Source: an uncultured Bacteroidota bacterium (GTDB taxonomy: Bacteria > Bacteroidota > Bacteroidia > Chitinophagales > LD1). Taken from it: 34,836 nt of DNA. The notes below the pieces were generated by a model, which was given only the letters and a program-made list of their open reading frames with translations, made no database searches and had not been told where the DNA came from. The DNA is taken from assembly GCA_903861145.1 (NCBI GenBank), contig CAIOTH010000162.1:1-34836 (forward strand), given 5' to 3'. Of this stretch, positions 8,373-15,354 are shown one piece after another (position 1 is the stretch's first letter; every line of letters begins with the position of its first letter). The position numbers were made by a program, and so were the translations under genes.

Positions 8373-9224
8373 TTGAAAACCTGTAAAATATCATTTCGTT
8401 TGCTTTTTACATTTGTGTGTGTTCAGGCATGTTACACAGCAAGTGCACAAGACAAAATATACTCCAATTTCAGAAAAATATTTTACGGAAAAGTCACCGA
8501 AATCGGCCCCAAGCAAATTAAATACATAGCAACAGATAATCCCGGCGGTCCAGTATATGTTATCAATAGTAGAGACATTGATTCTATCGTATACGCTAAT
8601 GGCAAGATCGATACGTTAACCGGATTTAGAATCCACAAAGATTTAACAGCAAATATTCCACAACTCAATACCTGGACTTTTGATTTACTAGGGTTTACTT
8701 TTCTCAGCGTATCGCAAAGCTATGAACGACGTCTTAAGAATGGTAAAGTGGGTTTCAGAATCCCGCTATACATAGGTTTCTATGGTGGTGGATTAGCAGG
8801 GGTCGGAACTTTTAAACCAAATATCGGCGTATATTACCCAAGTAACGTCTACTACTATGATGCCTCCTGATCTGGTTCAAGTGTGGCTACAGGATTGAAT
8901 ATAAAATGCTACTTGTTTAAGCGTAGGATTGTTCGTCTTTTTGCCGGTCCTGAGGGCACAATAGGATACTCATCCGTGGGGCCAACTACTTACAATCCCA
9001 ATTTGGGCTATTACACTAGCAGTAACAATAATCTTATAACTTATGGCACCGTTGCGCTTTTGGGCAAAGTCGGGTTGTGCTTAAATCCAATTGACAAATT
9101 CAACATTACATTTGATGGCGGCGCTGGCGTAGGTGACATTTTTGGCCATTCAAGTTCAACTCCAAGTCCTGTGGGCGTTACCAACCTCTGGCATATTGGT
9201 TTTGCTATGGGAACTAATTTTTAG
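8373..9224 (+). pseudogene. Secreted beta-rich protein gene interrupted by an in-frame TGA
   Basis: Two open stretches, 8373-8870 and from 8871 to 9224, lie in the same frame and are separated only by TGA 8868-8870. Read through, they give one protein of about 283 residues. It has a signal peptide (LLFTFVCVQACYTASAQ), an N-terminal soluble part (KIYSNFRKIFYGKVTEIG), and a Gly/Tyr-rich beta part that would suit an outer-membrane barrel. It ends in Phe (GFAMGTNF), as many barrels do. Only TTG at 8373 is available as a start: TGA at 8364 closes the frame upstream and no in-frame ATG precedes the signal peptide. A missing ATG plus an internal stop suggests decay; a single sequencing error at 8868 (for example GGA read as TGA) is an alternative. 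No family is recognised. Confidence 0.6.
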
Positions 9225-9227
9225 GGA

Positions 9228-9569
9228 ATGAGGAATAAAAAAAATATCGTGGGGAATTATGCCCTTCTATTTACTTTAGGAGCCTCTATGATATTTGCCC
9301 AAGGTTGTCGGCAATGCATGTGCTGTGGTCCAATTATGGGTAACATTATGTGTGTACTTGGTACAGATACGGTAAAGCGCGAAACGGATCCGGGCAATCA
9401 AGGAAACATAGTAGACTCACTAAATTATTACCAAGGTAAAGGCTACGCTTGCAATAGCTATCTGTTTCCGTATACAATCGGTCTAGTCTGTGGTCACGCA
9501 GCGATTAGAATTGAAGAAGCTAATGACAATGGCTGCGTTGCAACCTACGACGATGGCGAGTGTCATTAG
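9228..9569 (+). CDS. Small Cys/Met-rich lipoprotein (113 aa)
   Basis: A lipoprotein signal ends in FAQGC, placing the lipidated Cys at residue 27. The mature N-terminus is unusually rich in Cys and Met (CRQCMCC, then PIMGNIMC), and the protein ends in DDGECH. Its ATG lies three bases after the stop of the broken gene, so the two were probably one operon with translational coupling. No family is recognised. Metal binding is suggested only by composition and by the nearby copper ATPase. It converges with ffh, leaving 27 bp with no obvious terminator. Confidence 0.65.
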   Translation: MRNKKNIVGNYALLFTLGASMIFAQGCRQCMCCGPIMGNIMCVLGTDTVKRETDPGNQGNIVDSLNYYQGKGYACNSYLFPYTIGLVCGHAAIRIEEANDNGCVATYDDGECH

Positions 9570-9596
9570 ACCAGTATTTTTTCTTCAATTATTTTT

Positions 9597-10925
9597 TTAC
9601 CTCCCCGGTATCCCCTTTATCATCCTACCCGCAGTGCTCATCTTCTGCATGCTCTTCATCATCTTCTTCATTTCGTCGAATTGCTTGATGAATTGGTTAA
9701 CCTCTTGTATGGTGTTACCGCTGCCTTTGGCAATACGGAGTTTGCGTTTGCCATCTAACAATTCAGGGTCTGCGCGCTCCTTTGGTGTCATGGAAAGGAT
9801 AATGGCTTCTACCTTTTTGAATGAGTCGTCGTTAATATCAACGTCTTTCATGGCTTTGCCCATGCCGGGTATCATGCCCAACAAGTCTTTAACGTTACCC
9901 ATTTTTTTGATTTGGGCTAACTGAGCAAGGAAGTCGTTAAAGTCGAATTGGTTTTTGCGGATTTTAGCTTCAAGCTCTTTCGCCTTCTTCTCATCGTATT
10001 GCTCCTGTGCCTTTTCAACGAAGGACACGATATCACCCATGCCGAGAATACGGGATGCCATTCTATCAGGGAAGAATACATCGAGGGTATCGACCTTCTC
10101 TCCTGTCGAAACAAACTTAATTGGTTTGCCAACTGTGTAAGTAACTGTAAGGGCGGCACCACCACGGGTATCTCCATCTAACTTGGTTAATACTACGCCA
10201 TCAAAATTAAGACGGTCGTTAAAGGCTTTTGCTGTGTTTACGGCATCCTGACCGGTCATCGAGTCTACTACAAATAATATTTCATCAGGCTTGGTCTTTG
10301 CTTTTACTGCAGCAATTTCCGTCATCATCTCCTCGTCAACCGCTAAGCGGCCGGCGGTATCTATAATCACGCAATCTAAACCCAACGACTTGGCATGTGC
10401 TATACCATTCAGCGCTATTTCTACCGGATTCTTATTTTCCTTTTCGTGATAAACAGGTATATCAATTTGCCCGCCCAAAACAATCAACTGGTCAATAGCC
10501 GCAGGGCGATACACATCGGCGGCAACCATTAGCGGGCGTTTAAACTTTTTGGTTTTAAGCCAGTAAGCCAGCTTATGCGTAAATGTAGTTTTACCCGAAC
10601 CCTGCAAACCTGCAATTAAAATCACCGCAGGGCTACCCTTAATATTAAAATCTGCCTCCTTGCCTCCCATTAGCCGGGTAAGCTCGTCGTACATAATCTT
10701 GGTCATTAACTGACCGGGTTGAACAGCATTAAGCACGTTTTGACCCATTGCCTCGTCCTTCACCTTATCAGTAAATTCTTTGGCTATTTTATAGTTAACG
10801 TCGGCGTCGACAAGGGCACGGCGCACTTCTTTAATAGTTTCAGCAACGTTAAGTTCTGTAAGCTTTCCCTGGCCCTTTAGTGTTTTAAACGCACCTTCTA
10901 ACCGTTCCGATAAATTCTCAAACAT
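9597..10925 (-). CDS. ffh: Signal recognition particle GTPase Ffh
   Basis: The 442-residue protein binds signal sequences of nascent membrane proteins together with 4.5S RNA and docks on FtsY. The N domain starts with FENLSERLEGAFKTLKGQG. The G domain carries the P-loop GLQGSGKTT at 106-114, DTAGR at 189-193 and TKLDGD at 247-252. The Met-rich M domain occupies about residues 300-442, including GMIPGMGKAM and a terminal run with KKMMKSMQKM. All motifs are intact and the length is standard. It lies 148 bp downstream of gap on the same strand, with a long inverted repeat between them. No SRP RNA gene is visible in this window. Confidence 0.97.
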   Translation of the reverse strand: MFENLSERLEGAFKTLKGQGKLTELNVAETIKEVRRALVDADVNYKIAKEFTDKVKDEAMGQNVLNAVQPGQLMTKIMYDELTRLMGGKEADFNIKGSPAVILIAGLQGSGKTTFTHKLAYWLKTKKFKRPLMVAADVYRPAAIDQLIVLGGQIDIPVYHEKENKNPVEIALNGIAHAKSLGLDCVIIDTAGRLAVDEEMMTEIAAVKAKTKPDEILFVVDSMTGQDAVNTAKAFNDRLNFDGVVLTKLDGDTRGGAALTVTYTVGKPIKFVSTGEKVDTLDVFFPDRMASRILGMGDIVSFVEKAQEQYDEKKAKELEAKIRKNQFDFNDFLAQLAQIKKMGNVKDLLGMIPGMGKAMKDVDINDDSFKKVEAIILSMTPKERADPELLDGKRKLRIAKGSGNTIQEVNQFIKQFDEMKKMMKSMQKMSTAGRMIKGIPGR

Positions 10926-10950
10926 GGTGTTCTTTTATTTAATACATTTT

Positions 10951-11066
10951 TACCGCAAAGTGCGCAAAGGCCGCAAAGAAATACTTAAGATTATTAGGAC
11001 AAACCAGCAAACCATTTCGTTTCCTTTTGCATTATAACCTTTGTGCGCTTAGCGTTCATTGCGGTA
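10951..11066. repeat. Imperfect inverted repeat between gap and ffh
   Basis: The left arm at 10951-10978 begins TACCGCAAAGTGCGCAAAGG. The right arm at 11039-11066 ends TTCATTGCGGTA. Their reverse complements agree at 21 of 28 positions, with a 60-bp spacer. The CTTTGCG-type repeats resemble short dispersed intergenic palindromes seen in many Bacteroidota genomes (from memory, not checked). The RNA could fold into a long hairpin between the two transcripts. Confidence 0.6.
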
Positions 11067-11073
11067 ATTAAAT

Positions 11074-12522
11074 TTAATAGTAAATCAATCTCCTTACTCC
11101 GGCCAAGTGTTTTGCAAGGCGTATTACCTGGCAAGTGTAACCATATTCGTTATCGTACCACGCGTATATTATTACGCGCTTTCCATCTTCTGAAACGATG
11201 GTTGCCTTACTATCGATTTCGCAACCGTGGCTATTGCCTACTACGTCGCTTGATACCAGTTCTTCGGAAGTAGAGTAATCAATTTGCTCAACTAACTCGC
11301 CATAAAGCGATGCGTTGCGCAATATCTTATTTACCTCTTCAACCGAAGTTTTATTCTTTACCTCCAATTGCAGAATAGCCAACGATACATTTGGAACCGG
11401 CACACGCACTGCATTTGATGTAAACTTACCCTTCATATCGGGGAATACCTTAGTAACTGCTTTACCAGCGCCGGTTTCGGTAATAACCATGTTAACCGGT
11501 GCGCCACGGCCTCTTCTTGCTTTTTTGTGATAGTTATCTAACAAGTTTTGGTCGTTGGTGTATGCATGAACGGTTTCGATATGGCCTTTCTCAATGCCCA
11601 AAGTGTCCTGAATAACCTTGATAACCGGAACGATAGCATTGGTGGTGCAAGATGCTGCTGAGAAAATTTTGGTTTTCTCGGTAGAGTAGCCTTCGTGGTT
11701 TACACCATAAACGATATTAGGTATCTCCCCTTTGCCGGGAGCAGTCAACAAAACCATATCTGAACCCTTAGCTTTTAAGTGTTCTCCAAGGCCTTTATCA
11801 TCTCTCCAGACGCCGGTATTATCGATAATGATTGCATTATTAATACCATGTGCGGTATAGTCAACTTCAGCCGGTGTTTTGGCGCTAATCATCTTAACGG
11901 TATGCCCATTAATAACGATTGAGGTATTGTCCTTATCAATTTCTACTACCCCGGCAAAGCGGCCGTGGATAGAGTCTTTACGCAACAGACTTGCGCGTTT
12001 TTCAAGGTCATCACCGGCATGCTCGCGGGTAACGATTCCTTTTAAACGAAGCTGATGGCCACTACCTGCGTGTTCAATTAAAATACGGGCAGCTAAACGG
12101 CCAATACGGCCAAAGCCATACAAAACCACGTCGCGGGGAACAAGCACTTTTTTCTCAAGACCTACATAATCTTTTAGTTTGGCGGCAACAAACTGGTCGT
12201 AGCCGTTATAATTTGTGCCTTCTTGTAAATATTCATGGGCCAATCTACCCACGTCAATTCTTGACGGGGCGAGGTTTAGTTTTGATATTGAGCGGGTAAG
12301 GTTTGCGGTAAGTTCGAGGGTAATAGGAAGGCCGGCAAATTTTTGGGCGTAATCATGGTCGTTAATAATTGAGCTTATCTGCTTATCAAAAAGCTTTCTT
12401 CTGAATAATACCAGCTCAACTGATTTTTCGAGCTGTAATTGGCTACCTGAGTTTAATAGTTCTAAAGCCAGCTTTTCATTGCTGATCCATTGGTTCAATT
12501 CTTGTTCATAATTAACTGCCAT
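11074..12522 (-). CDS. gap: Glyceraldehyde-3-phosphate dehydrogenase, long form
   Basis: This glycolytic enzyme oxidises and phosphorylates glyceraldehyde 3-phosphate with NAD(P). The Rossmann signature GFGRIGR lies at residues 136-142. The active site SAASCTTNAI places the nucleophile at C292, with H319 (TVHAYTNDQ) as base, and the C-terminus has the usual WYDNEYGY. At 482 residues it is about 140 longer than classical GAPDH, owing to a helical N-terminal extension (residues 1 to about 128). This long form is known in Bacteroidota and some Proteobacteria. The ATG at 12522 starts that extension cleanly. Confidence 0.95.
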   Translation of the reverse strand: MAVNYEQELNQWISNEKLALELLNSGSQLQLEKSVELVLFRRKLFDKQISSIINDHDYAQKFAGLPITLELTANLTRSISKLNLAPSRIDVGRLAHEYLQEGTNYNGYDQFVAAKLKDYVGLEKKVLVPRDVVLYGFGRIGRLAARILIEHAGSGHQLRLKGIVTREHAGDDLEKRASLLRKDSIHGRFAGVVEIDKDNTSIVINGHTVKMISAKTPAEVDYTAHGINNAIIIDNTGVWRDDKGLGEHLKAKGSDMVLLTAPGKGEIPNIVYGVNHEGYSTEKTKIFSAASCTTNAIVPVIKVIQDTLGIEKGHIETVHAYTNDQNLLDNYHKKARRGRGAPVNMVITETGAGKAVTKVFPDMKGKFTSNAVRVPVPNVSLAILQLEVKNKTSVEEVNKILRNASLYGELVEQIDYSTSEELVSSDVVGNSHGCEIDSKATIVSEDGKRVIIYAWYDNEYGYTCQVIRLAKHLAGVRRLIYY

Positions 12523-12917
12523 GCATGTAGGTGTTTATGGTTTAAAAATGCGGTGCGAATATAGAAAAAAAACAGCCCCGTCCGTCCCCAAAGGGGAAAC
12601 TACCAGAAAACAGCCATAGGCTTGTGTTTGTTTAAAGGCAATGCAACAAAACAGAGTAAGCAGTTGCTGCATTTATACCAGCATCCTCTTTAAACACAAG
12701 GTACGTTTAACCCAAAAGGCAACGGTTGCCAATTGCATTATAAACGCATAAAACCTAACACTAAATAAGCAGCTTAAAAATAGGGGTCATGGTGTACAAA
12801 ATCAAAAATTGTAAACCATCCATTTTTGCAACGTATTAAAATTCAATGCTTTGCAAACAATCAGGTGTAAACCATCTTTGCCATTCTTATGCAATTCTTT
12901 TGCTGTGTTTAAAACAA
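12523..12917. other. Intergenic region between gap and the rpoD terminator
   Basis: No gene or structured RNA was recognised in this roughly 395-bp stretch. It holds the weak gap promoter near 12556, a small palindrome (TCCCCAAAGGGGA around 12584-12596), and an 11-bp direct repeat TGTAAACCATC at 12810-12820 and 12866-12876. Short frames here lack gene-like composition. Confidence 0.5.
12556..12563 (-). promoter_or_regulatory. Candidate -7 box TATATTCG for gap
   Basis: It matches TAnnTTTG except for one C in place of T. It lies 34 bases before the gap ATG. TTCG variants also precede the M20, AsmA and desaturase genes here. Confidence 0.35.
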
Positions 12918-12952
12918 AAATGCACCAACATTCGGTTATTGTTGGTGCATTT
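12918..12952 (-). terminator. Rho-independent terminator after rpoD
   Basis: Perfect 13-bp arms (12918-12930 and 12940-12952; core TGCACCAACA) enclose a 9-nt loop. On the minus strand the stem runs into ATTTTTGTTTT. It lies 30 bases beyond the rpoD stop. Confidence 0.85.
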
Positions 12953-12981
12953 ATTCCGGTTCCCTTTGTTCCGCCAGCGGC

Positions 12982-13848
12982 TTACCCTAAATACCCCTTC
13001 AAAAGCTTGCACCTTGAAGTGCTCTTTAAGCGCATAATAGCTTTGTCTTTAATCTGCCTCACGCGTTCGCGGGTCAGGTCGAACTGAATGCCTATATCTT
13101 CAAGGCTCATAGGATGGGCCATGCCTATACCAAAATGCAGCTTTAATACTTCGGCCTGCTTGTCGGTAAGGGTGGCTAATGAGCGGTCGATTTCATTTCT
13201 TAGCGATTCCCTATACGCAAGTTGCACATCGGCTGCATCAGCATTGGGGTTTTGAAGCACATCCATTAATGAGCTGTCTTCGCCTGAAGCAAACGGAGCG
13301 TCTACCGAAATGTGCCGGCCGGCAACGCCCAGGGTGGTTTGCACTTCTTCCAGTTCAACATTCAACAAAGTGGCAAGTTCATCGGGCGATGGCTCGCGTT
13401 CGAACTCCTGCTCAAGCTGTGCAAAGGCCTTGTTGATTTTATTGAGCGAGCCCACTTTATTTAGCGGCAAACGCACAATGCGCGACTGCTCGGCTAAGGC
13501 CTGTAAAATTGATTGGCGGATCCACCACACGGCGTACGAAATGAATTTGAAACCGCGGGTTTCGTCAAAGCGCTCGGCGGCTTTAATTAAACCCAGGTTG
13601 CCCTCATTAATAAGGTCAGGTAAAGTGAGGCCCTGGTTTTGGTATTGCTTGGCAACCGAAACCACAAAGCGAAGATTTGCTTTAGTTAGTTTTTCGAGCG
13701 CTTTGGCATCTCCTTGTTTAATGCGTCGGGTGAGGATAACCTCTTCTTCAGCCGTTATTAAATCAACCCTTCCAATTTCCTGCAAATACCTCTCCAAAGA
13801 GGCACTCTCACGATTCGTGATGCTCTTGGTAATCTTAAGCTGGCGCAT
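12982..13848 (-). CDS. rpoD: Primary RNA polymerase sigma factor, Bacteroidota type
   Basis: The 288-residue factor directs RNA polymerase to housekeeping promoters. Region 1.2 is [16 protein letters not shown]. Region 2 spans about 57-115, with [15 protein letters not shown], the core-binding [13 protein letters not shown] and the -10 recognition and melting part [13 protein letters not shown]. Region 3 follows. Region 4 has the helix-turn-helix [24 protein letters not shown] at about 247-270. The long region 1.1 of proteobacterial RpoD is absent, as is usual for this phylum, whose primary factor recognises TTG / TAnnTTTG. That motif precedes many genes in this window. The gene is monocistronic, with its own terminator. 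Confidence 0.95.
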   Translation of the reverse strand: MRQLKITKSITNRESASLERYLQEIGRVDLITAEEEVILTRRIKQGDAKALEKLTKANLRFVVSVAKQYQNQGLTLPDLINEGNLGLIKAAERFDETRGFKFISYAVWWIRQSILQALAEQSRIVRLPLNKVGSLNKINKAFAQLEQEFEREPSPDELATLLNVELEEVQTTLGVAGRHISVDAPFASGEDSSLMDVLQNPNADAADVQLAYRESLRNEIDRSLATLTDKQAEVLKLHFGIGMAHPMSLEDIGIQFDLTRERVRQIKDKAIMRLKSTSRCKLLKGYLG

Positions 13849-13891
13849 AGGCTTAGTAGATTTGTTTCGTTAGCGGATAGTTTTAGTGTGT

Positions 13892-13899
13892 CTAATATA
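13892..13899 (-). promoter_or_regulatory. Candidate -7 box TATATTAG for rpoD
   Basis: It matches TAnnTTTG at all but one fixed position and lies 44 bases before the ATG. A TTG occurs 14 bases upstream of it, closer than the usual spacing. Confidence 0.3.
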
Positions 13900-14026
13900 A
13901 ATGCTTTCCGAATCAATTAAAAGGGGATGAGTTTTAATTTTCCGTACGCTTAGCTAAAGATAATGGCAGTTTGAAAAAAAAGCAAGTTTTGCGAAAAAGA
14001 ATTTTTTGAAGATAGACCCATTCACT

Positions 14027-14065
14027 CCGAGTCCCCATTCCGCAGGGCCGGAAAGGGAGACTCGG
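14027..14065. repeat. Compound hairpin (CCGAGTC ... GACTCGG)
   Basis: Three nested stems pair: CCGAGTC 14027-14033 with GACTCGG 14059-14065, CCC 14034-14036 with GGG 14055-14057 (one bulged A), and TTCCG 14038-14042 with CGGAA 14049-14053. A 6-nt loop closes it. Fifteen base pairs in 39 nt is far from chance, and there is no following T-run on either strand. It could be a degenerate transposon end, a REP-type unit or a structured RNA. Confidence 0.7.
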
Positions 14066-14086
14066 CTGGAAAGAAATTGAGTTTTT

Positions 14087-14156
14087 ATTTTTTGAGAAAT
14101 ATACTCGCGATGTTTCGCGAGTATGCGCTTATCGTTTAGGTTATATCTCAAAAAAT
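14087..14156. repeat. Two-tier hairpin (11-bp outer and 10-bp inner stem)
   Basis: The outer arms ATTTTTTGAGA (14087-14097) and TCTCAAAAAAT (14146-14156) are perfect reverse complements. Inside them, ATACTCGCGA (14101-14110) and TCGCGAGTAT (14115-14124) form a second perfect stem with a TGTT loop. The arrangement suggests a selected structure, but its function is unknown. Confidence 0.7.
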
Positions 14157-14259
14157 AGCTGTTTGAGGAAAAGGCAAATTTTTGAATTGCGTTTAAAATG
14201 CAATGCTTTCCGGCACCATAGGTGCTTAAGCTTTGTAGAAACATGCCCGCAAGCTAATA

Positions 14260-14281
14260 TAGCACCGATTTATCGGTGCTA
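14260..14281. repeat. Left inner hairpin overlapping the transposase stop
   Basis: TAGCACCGAT and ATCGGTGCTA form a perfect 10-bp stem with a TT loop. Its last three bases are the reverse complement of the transposase stop codon TAG, so the hairpin sits directly at the end of the reading frame. Confidence 0.75.
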
Positions 14282-14749
14282 CCCTTCCTCAACCGGCAAT
14301 TTAAAAATGTAACGCTCATCATATTCAATTCCGGATTTTTTGAGCATTATTTTGTATTCTTCAATAAAGGTTGTCTTCATATGATGTTCCTGTTGTTTCT
14401 GAATATACTTAACCACGGCATCAACCTGCGATTTGGAATGGCTAAATGCACCATATCCGTCCTGCCAGTTAAATTTTCTCTTTGTCAATTTTTCGTTATT
14501 AATCCATTCAGAAGAATCACCCTTAACGATTCGTAACATGTCTGAGATGGATTGATTGGGATTAAGCCCAACAAAAAAATGAAGGTGATCGGACACGTTA
14601 TTAATGGCAATCATTTTATGTTTATGATTTTGCACGATAGCGGTAATATATAAGCGCAGGCGTTCGTCCCATCCGGGTTGTAACATAGCCGCGCGATATT
14701 TTACGGCAAAAACACAATGAATATAAAGTTGGGTATAGGTATTAGCCAT
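14279..14749 (-). CDS. Y1 HUH-type transposase (IS200/RAYT-like TnpA)
   Basis: The 156-residue protein has the TnpA fold signature. An N-terminal strand is YIHCVFAVKYR, the HUH metal motif is HLH at 55-57 (SDHLHFFVGL), and the likely nucleophile is Y115 in VKYIQKQQEHH, with Q119 one turn later. Such enzymes cut single-stranded DNA at hairpins and join it through a 5'-phosphotyrosine. It appears intact. The ATG at 14749 is used, not the TTG at 14767, because the -7 box 14765-14772 includes the first bases of that TTG. The flanking hairpin units are the expected substrates. Assignment to RAYT versus classical IS200 is uncertain. Confidence 0.85.
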   Translation of the reverse strand: MANTYTQLYIHCVFAVKYRAAMLQPGWDERLRLYITAIVQNHKHKMIAINNVSDHLHFFVGLNPNQSISDMLRIVKGDSSEWINNEKLTKRKFNWQDGYGAFSHSKSQVDAVVKYIQKQQEHHMKTTFIEEYKIMLKKSGIEYDERYIFKLPVEEG

Positions 14750-14764
14750 ACAGAAGATTTTAGC

Positions 14765-14772
14765 CAAAAATA
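14765..14772 (-). promoter_or_regulatory. -7 box TATTTTTG for the transposase
   Basis: This is an exact TAnnTTTG match, with 15 bases between it and the ATG at 14749. The transposase therefore seems to carry its own host-type promoter with a very short leader. Confidence 0.5.
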
Positions 14773-14804
14773 CTTATTCCTCGATTTATATAGCCAGGCT
14801 AAAG

Positions 14805-14826
14805 TATTGCCCGCTACGGGGCAATA
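14805..14826. repeat. Right inner hairpin of the transposase cassette
   Basis: TATTGCCC (14805-14812) pairs perfectly with GGGCAATA (14819-14826) around a 6-nt loop. It occupies the same relative position as the left inner hairpin but has a different stem sequence, so the structure is conserved rather than the bases. Confidence 0.65.
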
Positions 14827-14884
14827 ACGGGATCGTTAATGCATATCTCTACAAAGCTTTAGCGCCTACGGCGCATTTTCTGTG

Positions 14885-14995
14885 TACAAATATTCTAAAG
14901 AAGATTTAGCTGAATTATTTGCCTTATCTATTAAGGAGTTTGAAGAGAAGTTTTTAGAAACTCTACCCCAATTAAACAAACTAAGAATAGCTTAA
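14885..14995 (+). pseudogene. 3' remnant of a truncated gene
   Basis: The frame encodes 36 helical, gene-like residues (YSKEDLAELFALSIKEFEEK, then a Leu-rich end) and stops at TAA 14993-14995. A proper terminator follows four bases later. Upstream, the frame runs straight into the outer hairpin of the transposase cassette 11 bases away, and no ATG is available (a GTG at 14882 is possible). This looks like the tail of a gene whose 5' part was lost when the cassette arrived. A real 37-residue peptide is less likely. Confidence 0.45.
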
Positions 14996-14998
14996 CAT

Positions 14999-15021
14999 AA
15001 GCCCCGAAAAGGGGCTTTTTT
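14999..15021 (+). terminator. Rho-independent terminator
   Basis: AAGCCCC and GGGGCTT form a 7-bp stem with a GAAAA loop, followed by a T-run to 15021. It fits the end of the truncated plus-strand gene. The T-run overlaps the stop codon of the convergent minus-strand gene at 15020. Confidence 0.85.
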
Positions 15022-15274
15022 ATTTCAGATTCAATTCTCTTTCCTTTTTAACTGGTGCAATTACCCAGCGTTCAATTATTCTATTTTTAAGCAATATCCT
15101 TAATTCATTACCCACTACAATTGCCCCACGAGCTTTGTGCTCTCTAAATAATATTTCTAATAATTGTTGCGCAGATAACAAAGATGTTGAACGATATACA
15201 ATGTGATGCCTTATATTCTTAGTATTGGTTGCGTCCTCGTGATACAGTATATGTGTAACAGGAACTCTTTTCAT
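15020..15274 (-). CDS. Small protein of unknown function (84 aa)
   Basis: The product is basic, has no signal peptide, and is probably cytosolic. It begins MKRVPVTHILYHED, has a helix SLLSAQQLLEILFREHKARG and a strand AIVVGNELRILL, and ends in a Lys/Glu/Arg-rich tail. No family is recognised. The ATG at 15274 is chosen because the -7 box at 15289-15296 lies between it and the longer possible start at 15328. A perfect palindrome overlaps the promoter, hinting at self-regulation. It sits beside the transposase island. Confidence 0.6.
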   Translation of the reverse strand: MKRVPVTHILYHEDATNTKNIRHHIVYRSTSLLSAQQLLEILFREHKARGAIVVGNELRILLKNRIIERWVIAPVKKERELNLK

Positions 15275-15278
15275 TTGC

Positions 15279-15297
15279 TTACTTTTGACAAAAGTAA
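15279..15297. promoter_or_regulatory. Perfect palindrome containing facing -7 boxes
   Basis: TTACTTTTGACAAAAGTAA is a perfect 9+1+9 palindrome. Each strand carries an exact TAnnTTTG box: TACTTTTG at 15280-15287 on plus and at 15289-15296 on minus. The minus box suits the 84-residue gene, 14 bases before its ATG. The symmetry would suit a dimeric regulator. No gene uses the plus box directly. Confidence 0.5.
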
Positions 15298-15354
15298 TAA
15301 TTAAGTGTCTTGAGGGGATACATACCAATTTCTTGCGTCCCTTTCTGGTAAATT

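Larger units (their letters stand above)
13900..14211. other. Intergenic region with two strong hairpins
   Basis: This stretch between rpoD and the transposase cassette has no credible gene; a 96-residue minus-strand frame through it is low-complexity and Phe/Ser/Lys-rich. It contains two separate hairpins at 14027-14065 and 14087-14156, listed individually. Confidence 0.55.
14212..14874. mobile_element. Y1-transposase cassette flanked by inverted two-hairpin units (REP/RAYT- or IS200-like)
   Basis: A Y1 transposase gene is bracketed by two mirror-image flanks. Each flank has an inner hairpin, a spacer of about 21 nt, the conserved motif CTACAAAGCTT[T/A]AGC, and an outer short hairpin. Left inner hairpin: 14260-14281; left outer hairpin: 14213-14225. 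Right inner hairpin: 14805-14826; right outer hairpin: 14862-14874. The motif arms 14221-14246 and 14841-14866 are reverse complements at 22 of 26 positions. This matches the organisation of REP-associated tyrosine transposases, or an IS200-type element carrying palindromic ends. True ends and target site cannot be fixed from one copy. Confidence 0.65.

Noticed and set aside
9490-9924. 144-codon plus-strand frame overlapping the Cys-rich lipoprotein and ffh
   Set aside because: It crosses the end of one real gene and lies antisense to ffh; hydrophobic residues arise from the reverse of the Met-rich M domain.
12810-12876. 11-bp direct repeat TGTAAACCATC, two copies
   Set aside because: It has only two short copies 56 bp apart in non-coding DNA, which is not enough for an array or iteron claim.
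13310-13873. 187-codon plus-strand frame opposite rpoD
   Set aside because: It is a shadow of rpoD, whose motifs are intact on the minus strand.
13954-14244. 96-codon minus-strand frame between rpoD and the transposase
   Set aside because: It runs through two hairpins and the left transposon flank, with low-complexity composition and no supporting start signal.
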